Positions 10,331-18,072 of a stretch of DNA of 20,708 nucleotides are shown in pieces. Location of the stretch: NCBI GenBank assembly GCA_019649035.1, contig BMAT01010219.1:19612-40319 (forward strand), written 5' to 3'. The position numbers were made by a program, and so were the translations under genes. This stretch comes from Elysia marginata. Its lineage: Eukaryota > Mollusca > Gastropoda > Plakobranchidae. The notes beneath the pieces are model-generated. The model had not been told where the DNA came from and searched no databases. It saw only the letters and a list, made by a program, of their open reading frames with translations. How positions within the stretch are numbered: position 1 is the first letter of the stretch; every line of letters begins with the position of its first letter.

Positions 10331-12004
10331 GTATAGACACGCGCATAGAAACACTTCTTCAACTGGAACTGAGATAAAAGAGTGGCTATTGAAACAATTA
10401 ACATGTCGGGGGTTAAAAATCTGTGTCATTCTCATCATCGACAATGCCTCGCTAGTGGCCACAGCCGTATGAACTCCCACATTTTCGAAGTTTTTTAAAT
10501 TACAGAGAGCCCACGTTGCCAGTGTAGAGTAGAGAACCAGGGCTTGCGATAGACCACTAGCGAGACGTCCTCAATACCAGGCCATCCAGCCCAAATGTAA
10601 ATAAATTTGTGACCAAGTGTCATTTTGATCTATCTCTTCCAATCCATACCATTAGTTAGAAAATTAGCAAATTCAAAAATATTTTTGAGTAAAGGGCCGG
10701 TCTTTTACACGCTAGTGTTGAACATACGGGATGAGAAGTGTGTTATGTTTTGGATAACTGGCCTGGATTTGTACCGTCTCGGCCACTAGGCCTATATCCT
10801 GCAAGACTGCGTGCACTAAAACAATCACCGCTCTATCTGTAATAAAGGCCTGCAGCAAAAAGCCCGGCTGCCCTGCATATGACATCGGGGCTGCAATTAG
10901 AGACCTTGTGAGCAGACGACGAAAACGAATGACGTAAGGAATTTACATACATAGCAAAGGTTTTACAGCAGACTCGACGATTGGATGACGGGCCCTGTTA
11001 GCTCATCAGACGTCTTGGATTTCCTCAGCCATGGGTTTCGTCCTCCTGAGCGGGTCCGTAGCGCGTAAGATTTATTGTCTGTGTATAGAACCGACGAGGA
11101 TCAAAGGTGAAGAATGCCCTTCACCCTCGGCAGGGTATAGGCCACGGATCTGCTATGAAATAAGAAGCAAAATAAAGAAGCGATGGGGAAAGAAAACAAT
11201 GAAGAAAAGGGAGAGAGGCAGCGAAATAGAGAAAGTAACCATCTTTTTGTTTCATGGTTTTAACAAGGTACATATAAGGAAACCTGTAGGCAAATCAGCC
11301 TGGGGACCCCTCCACCTCCCAACCACTACACACACACACACTCTTTCTTTTTTCTTCAACCGTCATTCGCTGAATGACAAAACCATAGAGTAGTTTGGTA
11401 TGCAGTTCAGAAGTACTTGGCAAATGCAATCTCCACTTCAAATTTACAGTTACTTGCGTCTTGCGGACCCACCCCCACCCCCTACCCTTCCATTGTCAAA
11501 TATCGAATGAAAAGTTTAAGAATTGGCGTCTATGTAAAGTGGTGTCATAACCGTTTCCTGGTGCTTAAAGTAAATTAAAAGAGATGGCCAGCGTCTGTAG
11601 GGAAGAACCGGGAGCAGGCAAAACAAACAACGCACCCTTAGAGTAGTTGGGAAACGTTCAATATTTGGCCAGTTCTTATCTTGGAAAAAAACCCAGAAAA
11701 GAGTGTTAAAAATGAAACTACGTTAACATTGTCCCAAAAAGCTTAGGTGTTTCAGAGTAGACAAGAAACTGGTGCAAATGTTTTACTCCTCAATACCGGG
11801 CAGTGCCCTCAGTTTCGCATTGTTTGTTTGGGTAGGAATATTTCTATGCAAGATTAAAATCACAAAATTATAACTATAGTTGGTGGGGAAATCGGACAGA
11901 GACAAGAAAAAAGGACGCATTAATGTAATTAACACGCTATGAAATCAACGATAAGATCCGCTTACGACTAAAAACCGGGGTGAAAAAAGGTGCTGCGGCA
12001 AAAG
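10331..12004. other. Non-coding, mostly featureless, locally GC-richer
   Basis: This stretch separates the LINE from the satellite outlier. The part from about 10700 to 11170 is noticeably richer in G+C and CpG than its surroundings. It contains an open frame at 11031-11393 whose product is basic and low-complexity, with no recognisable domain; I do not call it a gene. A pair of 11-bp inverted copies (CTCGCTAGTGG at 10448-10458 and CCACTAGCGAG at 10554-10564) and a short CA run near 11328-11341 are minor features. No exon with good splice sites was recognised. Confidence 0.45.
11468..11487 (-). other. G-quadruplex motif
   Basis: The minus strand reads GGGTAGGGGGTGGGGGTGGG. That is four runs of three to five guanines with loops of only 2, 1 and 1 bases. 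Such short-loop tracts are known to fold into very stable parallel quadruplexes. No gene start was found beside it. Confidence 0.7.
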
Positions 12005-12555
12005 GTTTTTCAAGTGTACTGGTGTGTATATTTGACTGTATCTTTCTCACAAAGGTTAGACAATGACGATCTTTGAAATGTAACGGTTTCAAATTTGTAC
12101 TGCCTTTAAGTCATAGGTCATGCCTAATGAAGATGACTCTAAAATGCAGATGTGTAGTGTACACTTTCTCTTACAAACTACAAAATACAAAGGTTAGACA
12201 ATGACGAATTTTGAGATATAATGGTTTCAAGATTGTACTGAATTTAAGCATAGTTGATGTCTCTTGAAGATGACTGGAACCTGCAGGTGTGCAGTGTAAA
12301 CTGTCTCTAACTTACATACAAAAATCATTTACACTCCTTTTACTGTACAGGTGTCTAATTTCGACTGTATTTTACTTACAAAGGTCAGACCATGATGTTT
12401 TTTTTAATGTTAAGGTTTTAAGATTGTACTGCATTTTAGTCCTAGTAGATGTCTCTTGAAGATGACTGGAACTTGCAGGTGTGTAGTGTATACTGTCTCT
12501 AACTTACATACGAAAAGTCTTTACAATCCTTTAAGTGTACTGATGTCTACATTCA
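12005..12555. repeat. Outlying three-unit block of the ~192-bp satellite
   Basis: The sequence repeats the same blocks as the main array: CAAGTGTACTGGTGTGT, ACAATGACGATCTTTGAAATG, GTGTAGTGTACACTTTCTC, and GATGACTGGAACCTGCAGG. There are close to three units, one shortened near 12175-12190. Two units share CTCTTGAAGATGACTGGAAC, not seen in the main array, so this block forms its own local subfamily. It is in the same orientation as the main array, from which it is separated by about 2.4 kb. Confidence 0.9.
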
Positions 12556-12645
12556 AAGCCTGTTCGTTGTGAACAATACTTAATCACAATTTGCATTATT
12601 AGTCTACCACCAATTAAGCACAATATTTAGATAAGCGGTAAAGAT

Positions 12646-12856
12646 ATCATTCAAGTACATAAATCAACCAATACTATTTTATTTTACAATCAAGCTGTTG
12701 TAACTGCTTTTTTATATTAGACTTTTATTTTATAATTGGCATCTGCATGTATAACCATATGCATATCGATGGCAGGCACATCAAACCTCTGATGTGGCTT
12801 CTTTTCCTATATTACAATCAGAGGTTTGAAATGCCTGCCATCGATATAGGTTGGGC
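12646..12856. mobile_element. ~211-bp insertion with possible GATA target duplication
   Basis: When the two dispersed-repeat copies are compared, this segment is extra in copy 1. It is bracketed by GATA at 12642-12645 and 12857-12860, which may be a 4-bp target-site duplication. The ends show no inverted terminal repeat. Its 3' part contains the hairpin at 12763-12847. It could be a small transposon-like insert or a copied fragment of another locus. The family is unknown. Confidence 0.45.
12763..12847. other. Long hairpin, miRNA-precursor-like in size
   Basis: Arms 12763-12793 (ATATCGATGGCAGGCACATC start) and 12817-12847 are 31-nt reverse complements with only two mismatched pairs, separated by a 23-nt loop. 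The total of about 85 nt, the near-continuous stem and the loop size match metazoan miRNA foldbacks. An equally good explanation is the remnant of a palindromic MITE. Neither arm is a miRNA I recognise, and orientation cannot be set. Confidence 0.4.
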
Positions 12857-12880
12857 GATAAAATATCAGATTCGTAATGC

Positions 12881-13570
12881 AGTCATGGCTTGATGGAAAA
12901 CGCCACTTTTTAAATTCTCTTTTGAGAAAAAAATGTTAACGGATCTTTCAGCTGTTATTTTTATGCTTTTGTAAACATTAATGTTTGGTTAGTATTTATT
13001 CCGTAACCCAAGCTTTAAAAAATTGGGCCCACAAGTTTAATTTTTATACCATTTAGATTTCCTTTCTTTATTTTTCTTTTGTTTCGAAACTTATGTATCC
13101 CCCTCCCCGTTTCCGTTTAGATAAAAAAAAAAACTATTACACTTGACTCGTCAATTAGAATATACATTCACTGCATCACAATCTTCGTAAACTTCAGAAT
13201 CTTGACCTGTTGAAAAAAGAAAAGGGTTACGAATTTAACACCACTTCACTTGTCAACTGCCATTTCAAATTCTAATTATAATTGAACTGGTTAAAACAAC
13301 CTCTTAAACTTGAAAAGACAAAACCTCAAGAAGAACTAAATTTAAAATGTGAAGATAAGTGCATTATCGTTTATCTAAATGGCGTTTTTTTTTAAGTAAT
13401 ACAATAATTTAAAAGATTAACTGAATTGACAACTAAACCAATACATTCTAATCGAGAAAAAGGGTGGTAACCGAAGCGGTATTATCACTAAGACGAGCAA
13501 AGAGGGGACGATAGGGATATGGAAATAGCAGAATCGAAAGACCAAAAACAAAAACAAAGGTCTGAAAAAA
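12881..13570. other. Non-coding, probably 3' flank or 3' UTR of the receptor gene
   Basis: AT-rich DNA downstream (on the minus strand) of the receptor stop codon. No open frame of interest. It may contain the distal 3' UTR, since the first canonical minus-strand poly(A) hexamer after the stop codon lies at 13067-13072. Confidence 0.4.
13067..13072 (-). terminator. Candidate poly(A) signal AATAAA
   Basis: The minus strand reads AATAAA here. It is the first exact hexamer I find downstream of the receptor stop codon, which would imply a 3' UTR of roughly 690 nt. In such AT-rich DNA the motif occurs by chance, so this is weak evidence. Confidence 0.25.
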
Positions 13571-13653
13571 AGAGCGAGACAGAGTGTCAGAGAGAGAAAG
13601 AGAGATAGCGAGAGAGAGAGGGGGGGGGGGAGAGAGGGAGGGAGAGAGAGAGA
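13571..13653. repeat. Purine tract: GA repeat with an 11-G run
   Basis: An imperfect GA microsatellite is interrupted by eleven guanines at 13620-13630 and two further GGG runs. It lies about 110-190 nt past the receptor stop codon, probably in its 3' UTR, where the transcript would carry a CU tract. The overlapping minus-strand open frames at 13417-13749 and 13448-13765 are low-complexity translations of this tract and not genes. Confidence 0.85.
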
Positions 13654-13758
13654 AGTCAGGTAAGAAAAACCACACAGATGAAATATAGAGGGCAACAACC
13701 AAAAAAAAAAGATTAGTAGGAATACCAGGAAAAATAGAAATAATGGCAAAACAGAAAC

Positions 13759-14131
13759 TTAACATTCTATTTCAATCGCCTTACTGAAAGATTTCGTCAT
13801 TGTTTCAGTCTGGTTGTCTTTTTGGATCGGAGGTCCAGTCTTGGCAGTTATGGCTTGGCTTCGTGGATTCTCATAGGCCCCAAACTCTTGTACAATATCT
13901 TCTGGGCTCGAATAATAATGGGTATAGTCTGCACCGTACACGTGAACAGGTTGACCAATGCTTTTAGCCACTTCATAAAGTTTGCTCGACCTTCTGGTTA
14001 TACACGTTCCTTCTTTATATTGACTAGGCCCAAATTCATCGGGAAGATAGCACTGCGGTTCCAGTTCCATGTATGGACCGAAAGCTTCGCTTGACGCAGT
14101 ATAAGACTGACCCATGGAAATTTTACGGTTC
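13759..14131 (-). CDS. MEGF-like receptor, last exon: tyrosine-rich cytoplasmic tail
   Basis: The exon starts after the acceptor CTCCTGCCACAG and its first base completes the Arg codon begun by the previous exon (AG|G). It encodes about 123 residues and ends at the stop at 13759-13761. The product begins NRKISMGQSYTASSEAFG, with basic residues just after the membrane as expected for the cytoplasmic face of a type I receptor. It holds ten tyrosines, among them GPYMEL, CYLPDE, LYEVAK and AYENPR. YENP fits the pYxN consensus for Grb2 SH2 binding, and YMEL and YEVA resemble other SH2 or endocytic YxxO sites. The tail would be phosphorylated by Src-family or similar kinases in MEGF10/Draper-type engulfment or scavenger receptors; that role is inferred from architecture. 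No catalytic domain is present. An ATG at 14161 extends the open frame upstream, but that part is intron. Confidence 0.75.
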
Positions 14132-14491
14132 CTGTGGCAGGAGTATAACATGCATAATATCATGTGATGATGATGGGAGATACTGCCAAACTTATACGTG
14201 ATACATTTTAGAACTTATAAAAAAAACCTAACTTATAAATAAAAAAAATATGAAACACATTTACAAAACAGTATTGTTTAAATTATTATTTTTTTGAATA
14301 TTGTTAAATAACACAACGTGCCATCGGTTTGAACTGGAAACATTAAACTTATAGGCATTGCTAAAATAAGTAAATTGAAGACACATTAAAAAGATAACTT
14401 TAGATAAAAAATTGAAATTTGAACAAATAAAACTTGATTGAAGCTACTTGGAATTATCAATATAACTATGTTGATAAAAACAAAAGCTCAC
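14132..14491 (-). other. Intron between transmembrane and tail exons
   Basis: About 360 bp from the donor AG|GTGAGC at 14491 to the acceptor CCACAG|G at 14132. It is AT-rich and has no further feature. The phase (2 bases before, 1 after) is consistent across the junction. Confidence 0.7.
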
Positions 14492-14606
14492 CTCCACAAA
14501 GGTAACCCTATAACAATAGCAGCAGCACCAGCAATAACAACAGCCACCACAGTAGCTACAATACCCCATATGTACTGGATTGATCCATTTTGATTCTGTA
14601 AAACTT
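14492..14606 (-). CDS. MEGF-like receptor, transmembrane exon
   Basis: A 115-nt exon lies between a strong polypyrimidine acceptor (TTTTTTTGTCTTCTTAG) and the donor GTGAGC. It encodes a short juxtamembrane stretch VLQNQNGSIQY, then a single hydrophobic span, IWGIVATVVAVVIAGAAAIV, followed by IGLPLW and the split Arg. This is a classic type I transmembrane helix with the basic residues (R, N, R, K) on the cytoplasmic side supplied by the next exon. The entry phase (two bases AA) fits the single G left by the EGF exon, giving Glu. Exon length and phases on both sides are internally consistent, which is strong support that the three exons form one gene. Confidence 0.8.
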
Positions 14607-14882
14607 CTAAGAAGACAAAAAAACGGTTGTTATGAGCGTAAACGTATTAGGAGAGGAAATTAGAAAATCACAAAACCTAACAAAGTAATAAAGTTTATGT
14701 GAGAGAGAAAAAACCCATGAAACTACAGCCTGCATTTGGAGAACAGGTGAACTGGGGAATATTTTGTGAGAGTAACTCAGAAGCAAAATAAATAAAAATG
14801 AATGCTATAACGTGTTATGGCTTTAACAACGTCAACTAACTAACACGGTCTGATAAAATGTGATTCGGAATAAGGTGTATTT

Positions 14883-14917
14883 GTTAGGCATGTTACAAAT
14901 AGTTAGGCATGTTACAA
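14883..14917. repeat. Short direct repeat, period 19
   Basis: GTTAGGCATGTTACAA occurs at 14883-14898 and again at 14902-14917. It is a simple local duplication within the receptor intron. Confidence 0.9.
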
Positions 14918-15276
14918 TAAATCTCTGAGCTTAGCATGCTGTTCGTGTGTCTTTACGTAAAATAATAACTTCCATTATTTTTTGTTTCGAACAATACATT
15001 AAAGTTTACTTTGACATTTATTTTTTTTCTTTTGAGACACACACGCCCACACCTTTTCTTTGTTGAGTCATAGACATGCTTAAATAACAATAATCTTGTT
15101 TTAAATTTGTAATTTTCGACAGTCAATTATGCATATTTTTCCTCATCAAAGTTTTAAATTTTTGTAATACTGCGCTGTAATTATGTATCTTTAAAAAAAC
15201 TTTTAGCATACATATACATCGTGCAATGAATACTAATAGTTTACATAGTTATGTAAAAAAACAGTAATGCATTTGT

Positions 15277-15378
15277 CGTGAACAATTAATACCCAATCAC
15301 GATTTGCACTGTTAGTCTACCACCAGTTGAGCAGATATTTTCAGATAACCGGTAAAGATAAAATATCACAGATTCATT
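15277..15378. repeat. Dispersed repeat, copy 2 (uninterrupted)
   Basis: This segment shares GTCGTGAACAAT, AATCAC.ATTTGCA, TTAGTCTACCACCA, and GGTAAAGATAAAATATCA with copy 1, in the same orientation. It lies in the intron upstream of the transmembrane exon and lacks the hairpin insert. It is probably a non-autonomous mobile element, but its ends and family are not recognisable from two copies. Confidence 0.7.
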
Positions 15379-15526
15379 TGACCATTGATATTTCTGGTCA
15401 TAATAAAACTTGATTACTTTTAACCTTTGCTCGTAAGCTTTAAACTCTTCTACGAGGAGGCACCTCTTTCTGTGGGTTGTTTGTAATCATCTCCTTGGTT
15501 GGTTGACATCGATTTCTTCTTTCAAC

Positions 15527-15654
15527 CACAAATCAGTGACTGGTCATCGTGTATACATCCCAGATAACATTCCCCATCCACATGATGACACGGGTTGCCC
15601 AGTCCGGCACACTGAGCACTGCACGTCTGGTTACAGCCTGGTCCATACCGTTAA
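15527..15654 (-). CDS. MEGF-like receptor, EGF-like domain exon with 1-nt deficit
   Basis: The minus strand encodes one EGF-like module: YGPGCNQTCSAQC, then AGLGNPCHHVDGEC, then YLGCIHDDQSLIC. Its cysteine spacing is C-x3-C-x3-C-x6-C-x6-C-x3-C-x8-C, matching the MEGF/laminin-type EGF repeats common in mollusc scavenger-type receptors. The donor at TGTG|GTTGAA leaves one base, which joins in phase to the transmembrane exon. The expected acceptor is TATTAG|TTAACGGTATGG. From there the EGF frame meets an in-frame TAA at 15651-15653. Exons for such modules are usually symmetric phase 1-1, which predicts 129 nt, while 128 are present. One missing base just before the Tyr codon would give the usual NG.YG entry. 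So this is either a real frameshift (pseudogene or allele) or a sequencing or assembly error. The EGF identity itself is clear. Confidence 0.7.
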
Positions 15655-15899
15655 CTAATAGGGGAGTTGTTAAAACCTTTTGTCCATACCTACCTCTTGG
15701 GCAGACTGTTAGAAACGAAATTAATTATGCTCCACAATTTACTGCATATTTTAGCTTTTTGAATTTTTCCCTTTTTTATGTAAGGCAGCAAGGAAGTAAA
15801 ATCAGACAGGAGTCGTTCATATCTAATTTAGAGCCCTTTGCTTAAAAAAACTTGCTATATTGTAAATTATTTCATTTATTGACTTTAAATAGAACTTAC

Positions 15900-15999
15900 T
15901 GAAAATGGGGTCTGAATTTTGTTATAACATCTTCAAGAGCAAAGAATCCAGTTTCTAAAAGTTGTTCATAACCCAATACCTCGAAACATTGCCTTGTAC
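15900..15999 (-). CDS. Candidate upstream exon, function unrecognised
   Basis: A 100-nt segment has a good acceptor (GTTTTTATTTAG|GT) and a consensus donor (CA|GTAAGT). It is open in one frame only, starting in phase 1 and ending in phase 2, and would encode TRQCFEVLGYEQLLETG followed by FFALEDVITKFRPHF. I do not recognise the product. Its exit phase matches the EGF frame as read from the 15654 acceptor, but that junction still gives the in-frame TAA. Direct splicing to the EGF exon would therefore need a different acceptor or a corrected sequence. It could be part of the same receptor, an unrelated gene or chance. Confidence 0.35.
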
Positions 16000-16550
16000 C
16001 TAAATAAAAACAGCTCTGTTTCCGCTGCAAACTATATGTATAAAAATTGTTGAAAATATCTTTCCATGGAACACAAGACCAAAATGACGTGACAAGGAAT
16101 CGATTAGAAGGTTGTCTGAAACGTATTTTAAGAAAGATTTCTGTAGACGTAAAGAAAACGAAAGCTTATACCTGCTGCGGGTCAGGACTGGTGTTGACAC
16201 TTTACATTTCTCAAATTATATAAATATTACGAAATAAAAGTTTTTGCCTATGAGTTTTTTTTAGCACGGTCAGTAGAATCATGGTGAATTTTAAAGCTAT
16301 AGTTGCTGTGTTCTGCAAAAAATTAAAACCTTGTCACTCTTGAACTTTAACAAGAACATCGTTTTGAACGCACACATTTCATTATCTATACGGAGGAAGA
16401 AAACAGGTACATGTACATCTAAAATTTTAAGAAAAACATTTATTTTAAAAAGAGAGGGAGAGTTGGAGATTGAGCGAGAGGGCGAGGGTAGACAAAGAGA
16501 CATGACAGTAAAGAAGATTATGCCAATGCAGATAACAAGAAAATGATGGG
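16000..16550. other. Non-coding, likely intron or upstream region of the receptor gene
   Basis: AT-rich with a purine-rich stretch at about 16440-16500. The open frames on both strands look compositional. No further EGF module was found upstream of 15999 on the minus strand within this window. Confidence 0.45.
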
Positions 16551-16671
16551 AGGACGAGGAGGAGGAGGAGCAGAAGAAGAAGAAGAAGAAGAAGAAAAAG
16601 AAGAAGAAGAAGAAGAAGAAGAAGAAGAAGAAGAAGAAGAAGAAGAAGAAGAAGAAGAAGAAGAAGAAGAA
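16551..16671. repeat. GAA/TTC microsatellite at the 3' end of an L2-like LINE
   Basis: A short GGA run (16551-16570) is followed by about 100 bp of almost pure GAA repeat (16572-16671). On the minus strand this is a TTC tract lying exactly after the conserved 3' terminus of the L2-like element, so it probably grew from that element's simple-repeat tail. Long GAA tracts are known to form triplex (H-DNA) structures. Confidence 0.9.
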
Positions 16672-16680
16672 TGAAATTAT

Positions 16681-16724
16681 TTTCTAGCGCCTCTTCCTAC
16701 AAGTAGGCTCGAAGCTCTTTACAA
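16681..16724 (-). other. L2-type 3'-terminal stem-loop
   Basis: On the minus strand TTGTAAAGAGCTTCGAGCC is followed by TACTTGTAGGAAGAGGCGCT. This follows the well-known 3' end pattern of L2-group LINEs (TTGTAAAGCGC...GAGC...AGGCGCTATA), where the two arms pair and are thought to be recognised by the element's own RT. It defines the true 3' end of the element. Confidence 0.7.
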
Positions 16725-16924
16725 TATTCTGTCTACCCAAACTAACGACGCTGACATAATGATAATTTTGTAAAAAAAAAAAAAAAACATGCTGCATTAA
16801 CAATTCGAACAAACAGAAGTAAAACAAAAGATGCATGTACAAAAATTAAAAGAAAATAAGGATTTACATTGACCATAGGTAATTGGATGAGTTTCTCTAG
16901 ACAAACTAATAAATGTCTTCATAG

Positions 16925-17390
16925 TTATGCCGTGAAGAAAGATGTTTTCAATAATGTCTTAAATCGATTTACAGAAAAAGCCTCCCTTATGGAAAGGGGA
17001 AAGGCATTCCAGACTACTGGTGCACATTGCACAAAGCCTCTTTTGGCGTCTTTTCTTGATGGTTTACATAGAACTGAAAACAGAGCTTTATTACCTGATC
17101 TTAAGTTGTAAGTAGGGTTTTACGAACTTAGAAGACCTTTGAGATAATTTGGTGCATAGCCAGAAATACATTTGCAGCATTGAACACCGACCTTATACTC
17201 TACTATAGTTTGTACAGGCAGCCAGTGTAAATGTTTAAACATGGGTGATACATGATCTGCTTTGCGTTTTTGAATAATAAGACGGGCAGCATTGTTCTGA
17301 ATCGGCTGAAGCCTCTTTAGGGTACCCATGCGTAATCCATATAGCAAGGAATTGCAGTAGTCTAGTCTAATCTAGATATCATGAACGAGA
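16925..17390 (-). pseudogene. L2-like LINE ORF2, C-terminal domain
   Basis: The minus-strand frame gives RLDYCNSLLYGLRMGTLKRL, QPIQNNAARLIIQKRKADHV, SPMFKHLHWLPVQTIVEYKV and YAPNYLKGLLSS, then one TAA (17120-17122). It continues with YNLRSGNKALFSV, FVQCAPVVWNAFPLSIREAF and FKTLLKTSFFTA, ending at the natural stop at 16925-16927. The signatures DYCNSLLYG, LQ.IQN.AARL, LHWLPV, AP.YL and WN.LP..IR are diagnostic of the L2/CR1 group downstream of the RT domain. Only one nonsense change interrupts this block apart from a further stop just 5' of it (HDI* at about 17375). Confidence 0.85.
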
Positions 17391-17629
17391 TACAATAGTT
17401 TTCACAGCTGCCTCATTAAAAAAAATCTTATCTTTTTAATTCTGCGTAGCTTCAAGAACGTGATTTTGGTCAAATGAAAATAAACATCAAGACTTTTTGC
17501 ATTTGTAAAAAACAGTATCCTATTACTATCAATGCACATATGGTCAATAGCAGATGGAAAAGCTTTTCAGTCCATGCTATATGCTAGAAGCTCTGTCTTG
17601 TCTTCATTCATTTTTAGTTTATTAACAAT

Positions 17630-18072
17630 CATCCAATTCTTAACATGCGATATGCAAGTTTAAAACATTTTGACTAAGGTAGGAATGTTTTCTGGACATG
17701 AAGAGGAGTACACTTGGTTGTCATAAGAGTACATGTGATAGCATAAATCAAAACTTTAAATAAGTGCGCCTAAAGGTTTGTATACATGGTGTACAGGACA
17801 GGTCCTAACACAGATCCTTGGAGATCTCCGTAGTTAAGGTAAAATACAGAAGAAGTCTGGTTGTTTATCATAATACACTGAGCACGTCCACTGACATATA
17901 ACGAATACCACTTTAAGACAAACCCTGATAGTCCATAGGTTTTAGACAATCTATCTAGCAAAAGGCTTTGATCAATAGTATCAAATGCTGCGCTTCGGTC
18001 TAACACAGCAAGAATAGATGTGTGGTTCTTGTCTGAAGCACATATGAGGATGCCGCTTTGCAGGTGCGACAC
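17630..18072 (-). pseudogene. L2-like LINE reverse-transcriptase core
   Basis: The fragment opens in frame with HLQSGILICASDKN and motif A, SILAVLDRSAAFDTIDQ, where the first catalytic Asp is present. It continues through LLLDRLSKTYGLSGFVLKWY and motif B, LQGSVLGPVLYTMYTN (usually PQGSVLGP). A frameshift follows, and motif C reads HMYSYDNQVYSS at 17717-17731. The near-invariant YADD is therefore changed to YSYD, with the second catalytic Asp replaced by Asn (D-D to D-N in context). A TAA precedes it. The enzyme would be inactive even without the frameshift. Downstream VKNWMIVNKLKMNEDKTELL matches the conserved L.LN..KTE thumb segment. Confidence 0.85.

Larger units (their letters stand above)
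12560..12880. repeat. Dispersed repeat, copy 1 (interrupted)
   Basis: Positions 12570-12645 (TTAGTCTACCACCA-like core, then GGTAAAGATA) and 12857-12875 (GATAAAATATCAGATTC) together match an uninterrupted copy at 15277-15378. The two halves are split by an inserted segment of about 211 bp. The 5' end of this copy joins directly to the last satellite unit near 12555. Confidence 0.7.
14607..15526 (-). other. Intron between EGF and transmembrane exons
   Basis: About 920 bp. It contains the second copy of the dispersed repeat (15277-15378) and a 16-bp direct repeat at 14883-14917. I saw no other exon or element in it. Confidence 0.6.

Noticed and set aside
10446-10567. Inverted pair CTCGCTAGTGG / CCACTAGCGAG about 95 bp apart
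   Set aside because: Only 11 bp match perfectly and the flanks diverge; it may be chance or a very old element end.
11031-11393. 120-residue plus-strand open frame in the GC-richer patch
   Set aside because: The product is basic and low-complexity (KKRWGKK, KKRERGSE, THTHTL) with no domain, no splice context and no recognised family.
13417-13765. Two overlapping minus-strand open frames rich in Leu, Ser and Pro
   Set aside because: They are translations of the GA/CT microsatellite and A/T-rich flanks in two frames at once.
13822-14094. Plus-strand 90-residue open frame
   Set aside because: It is the antisense shadow of the receptor tail exon, which has the better splice and motif evidence.
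15549-15845. Plus-strand 98-residue open frame
   Set aside because: Its first third is the antisense of the EGF exon; the rest is intron.
16160-16235. Possible extra receptor exon (KCKVSTPVLTRSR with donor CAG|GTATAAG)
   Set aside because: The acceptor is weak, the exon would be under 45 nt, and its exit phase leads to the TAA in the EGF exon.
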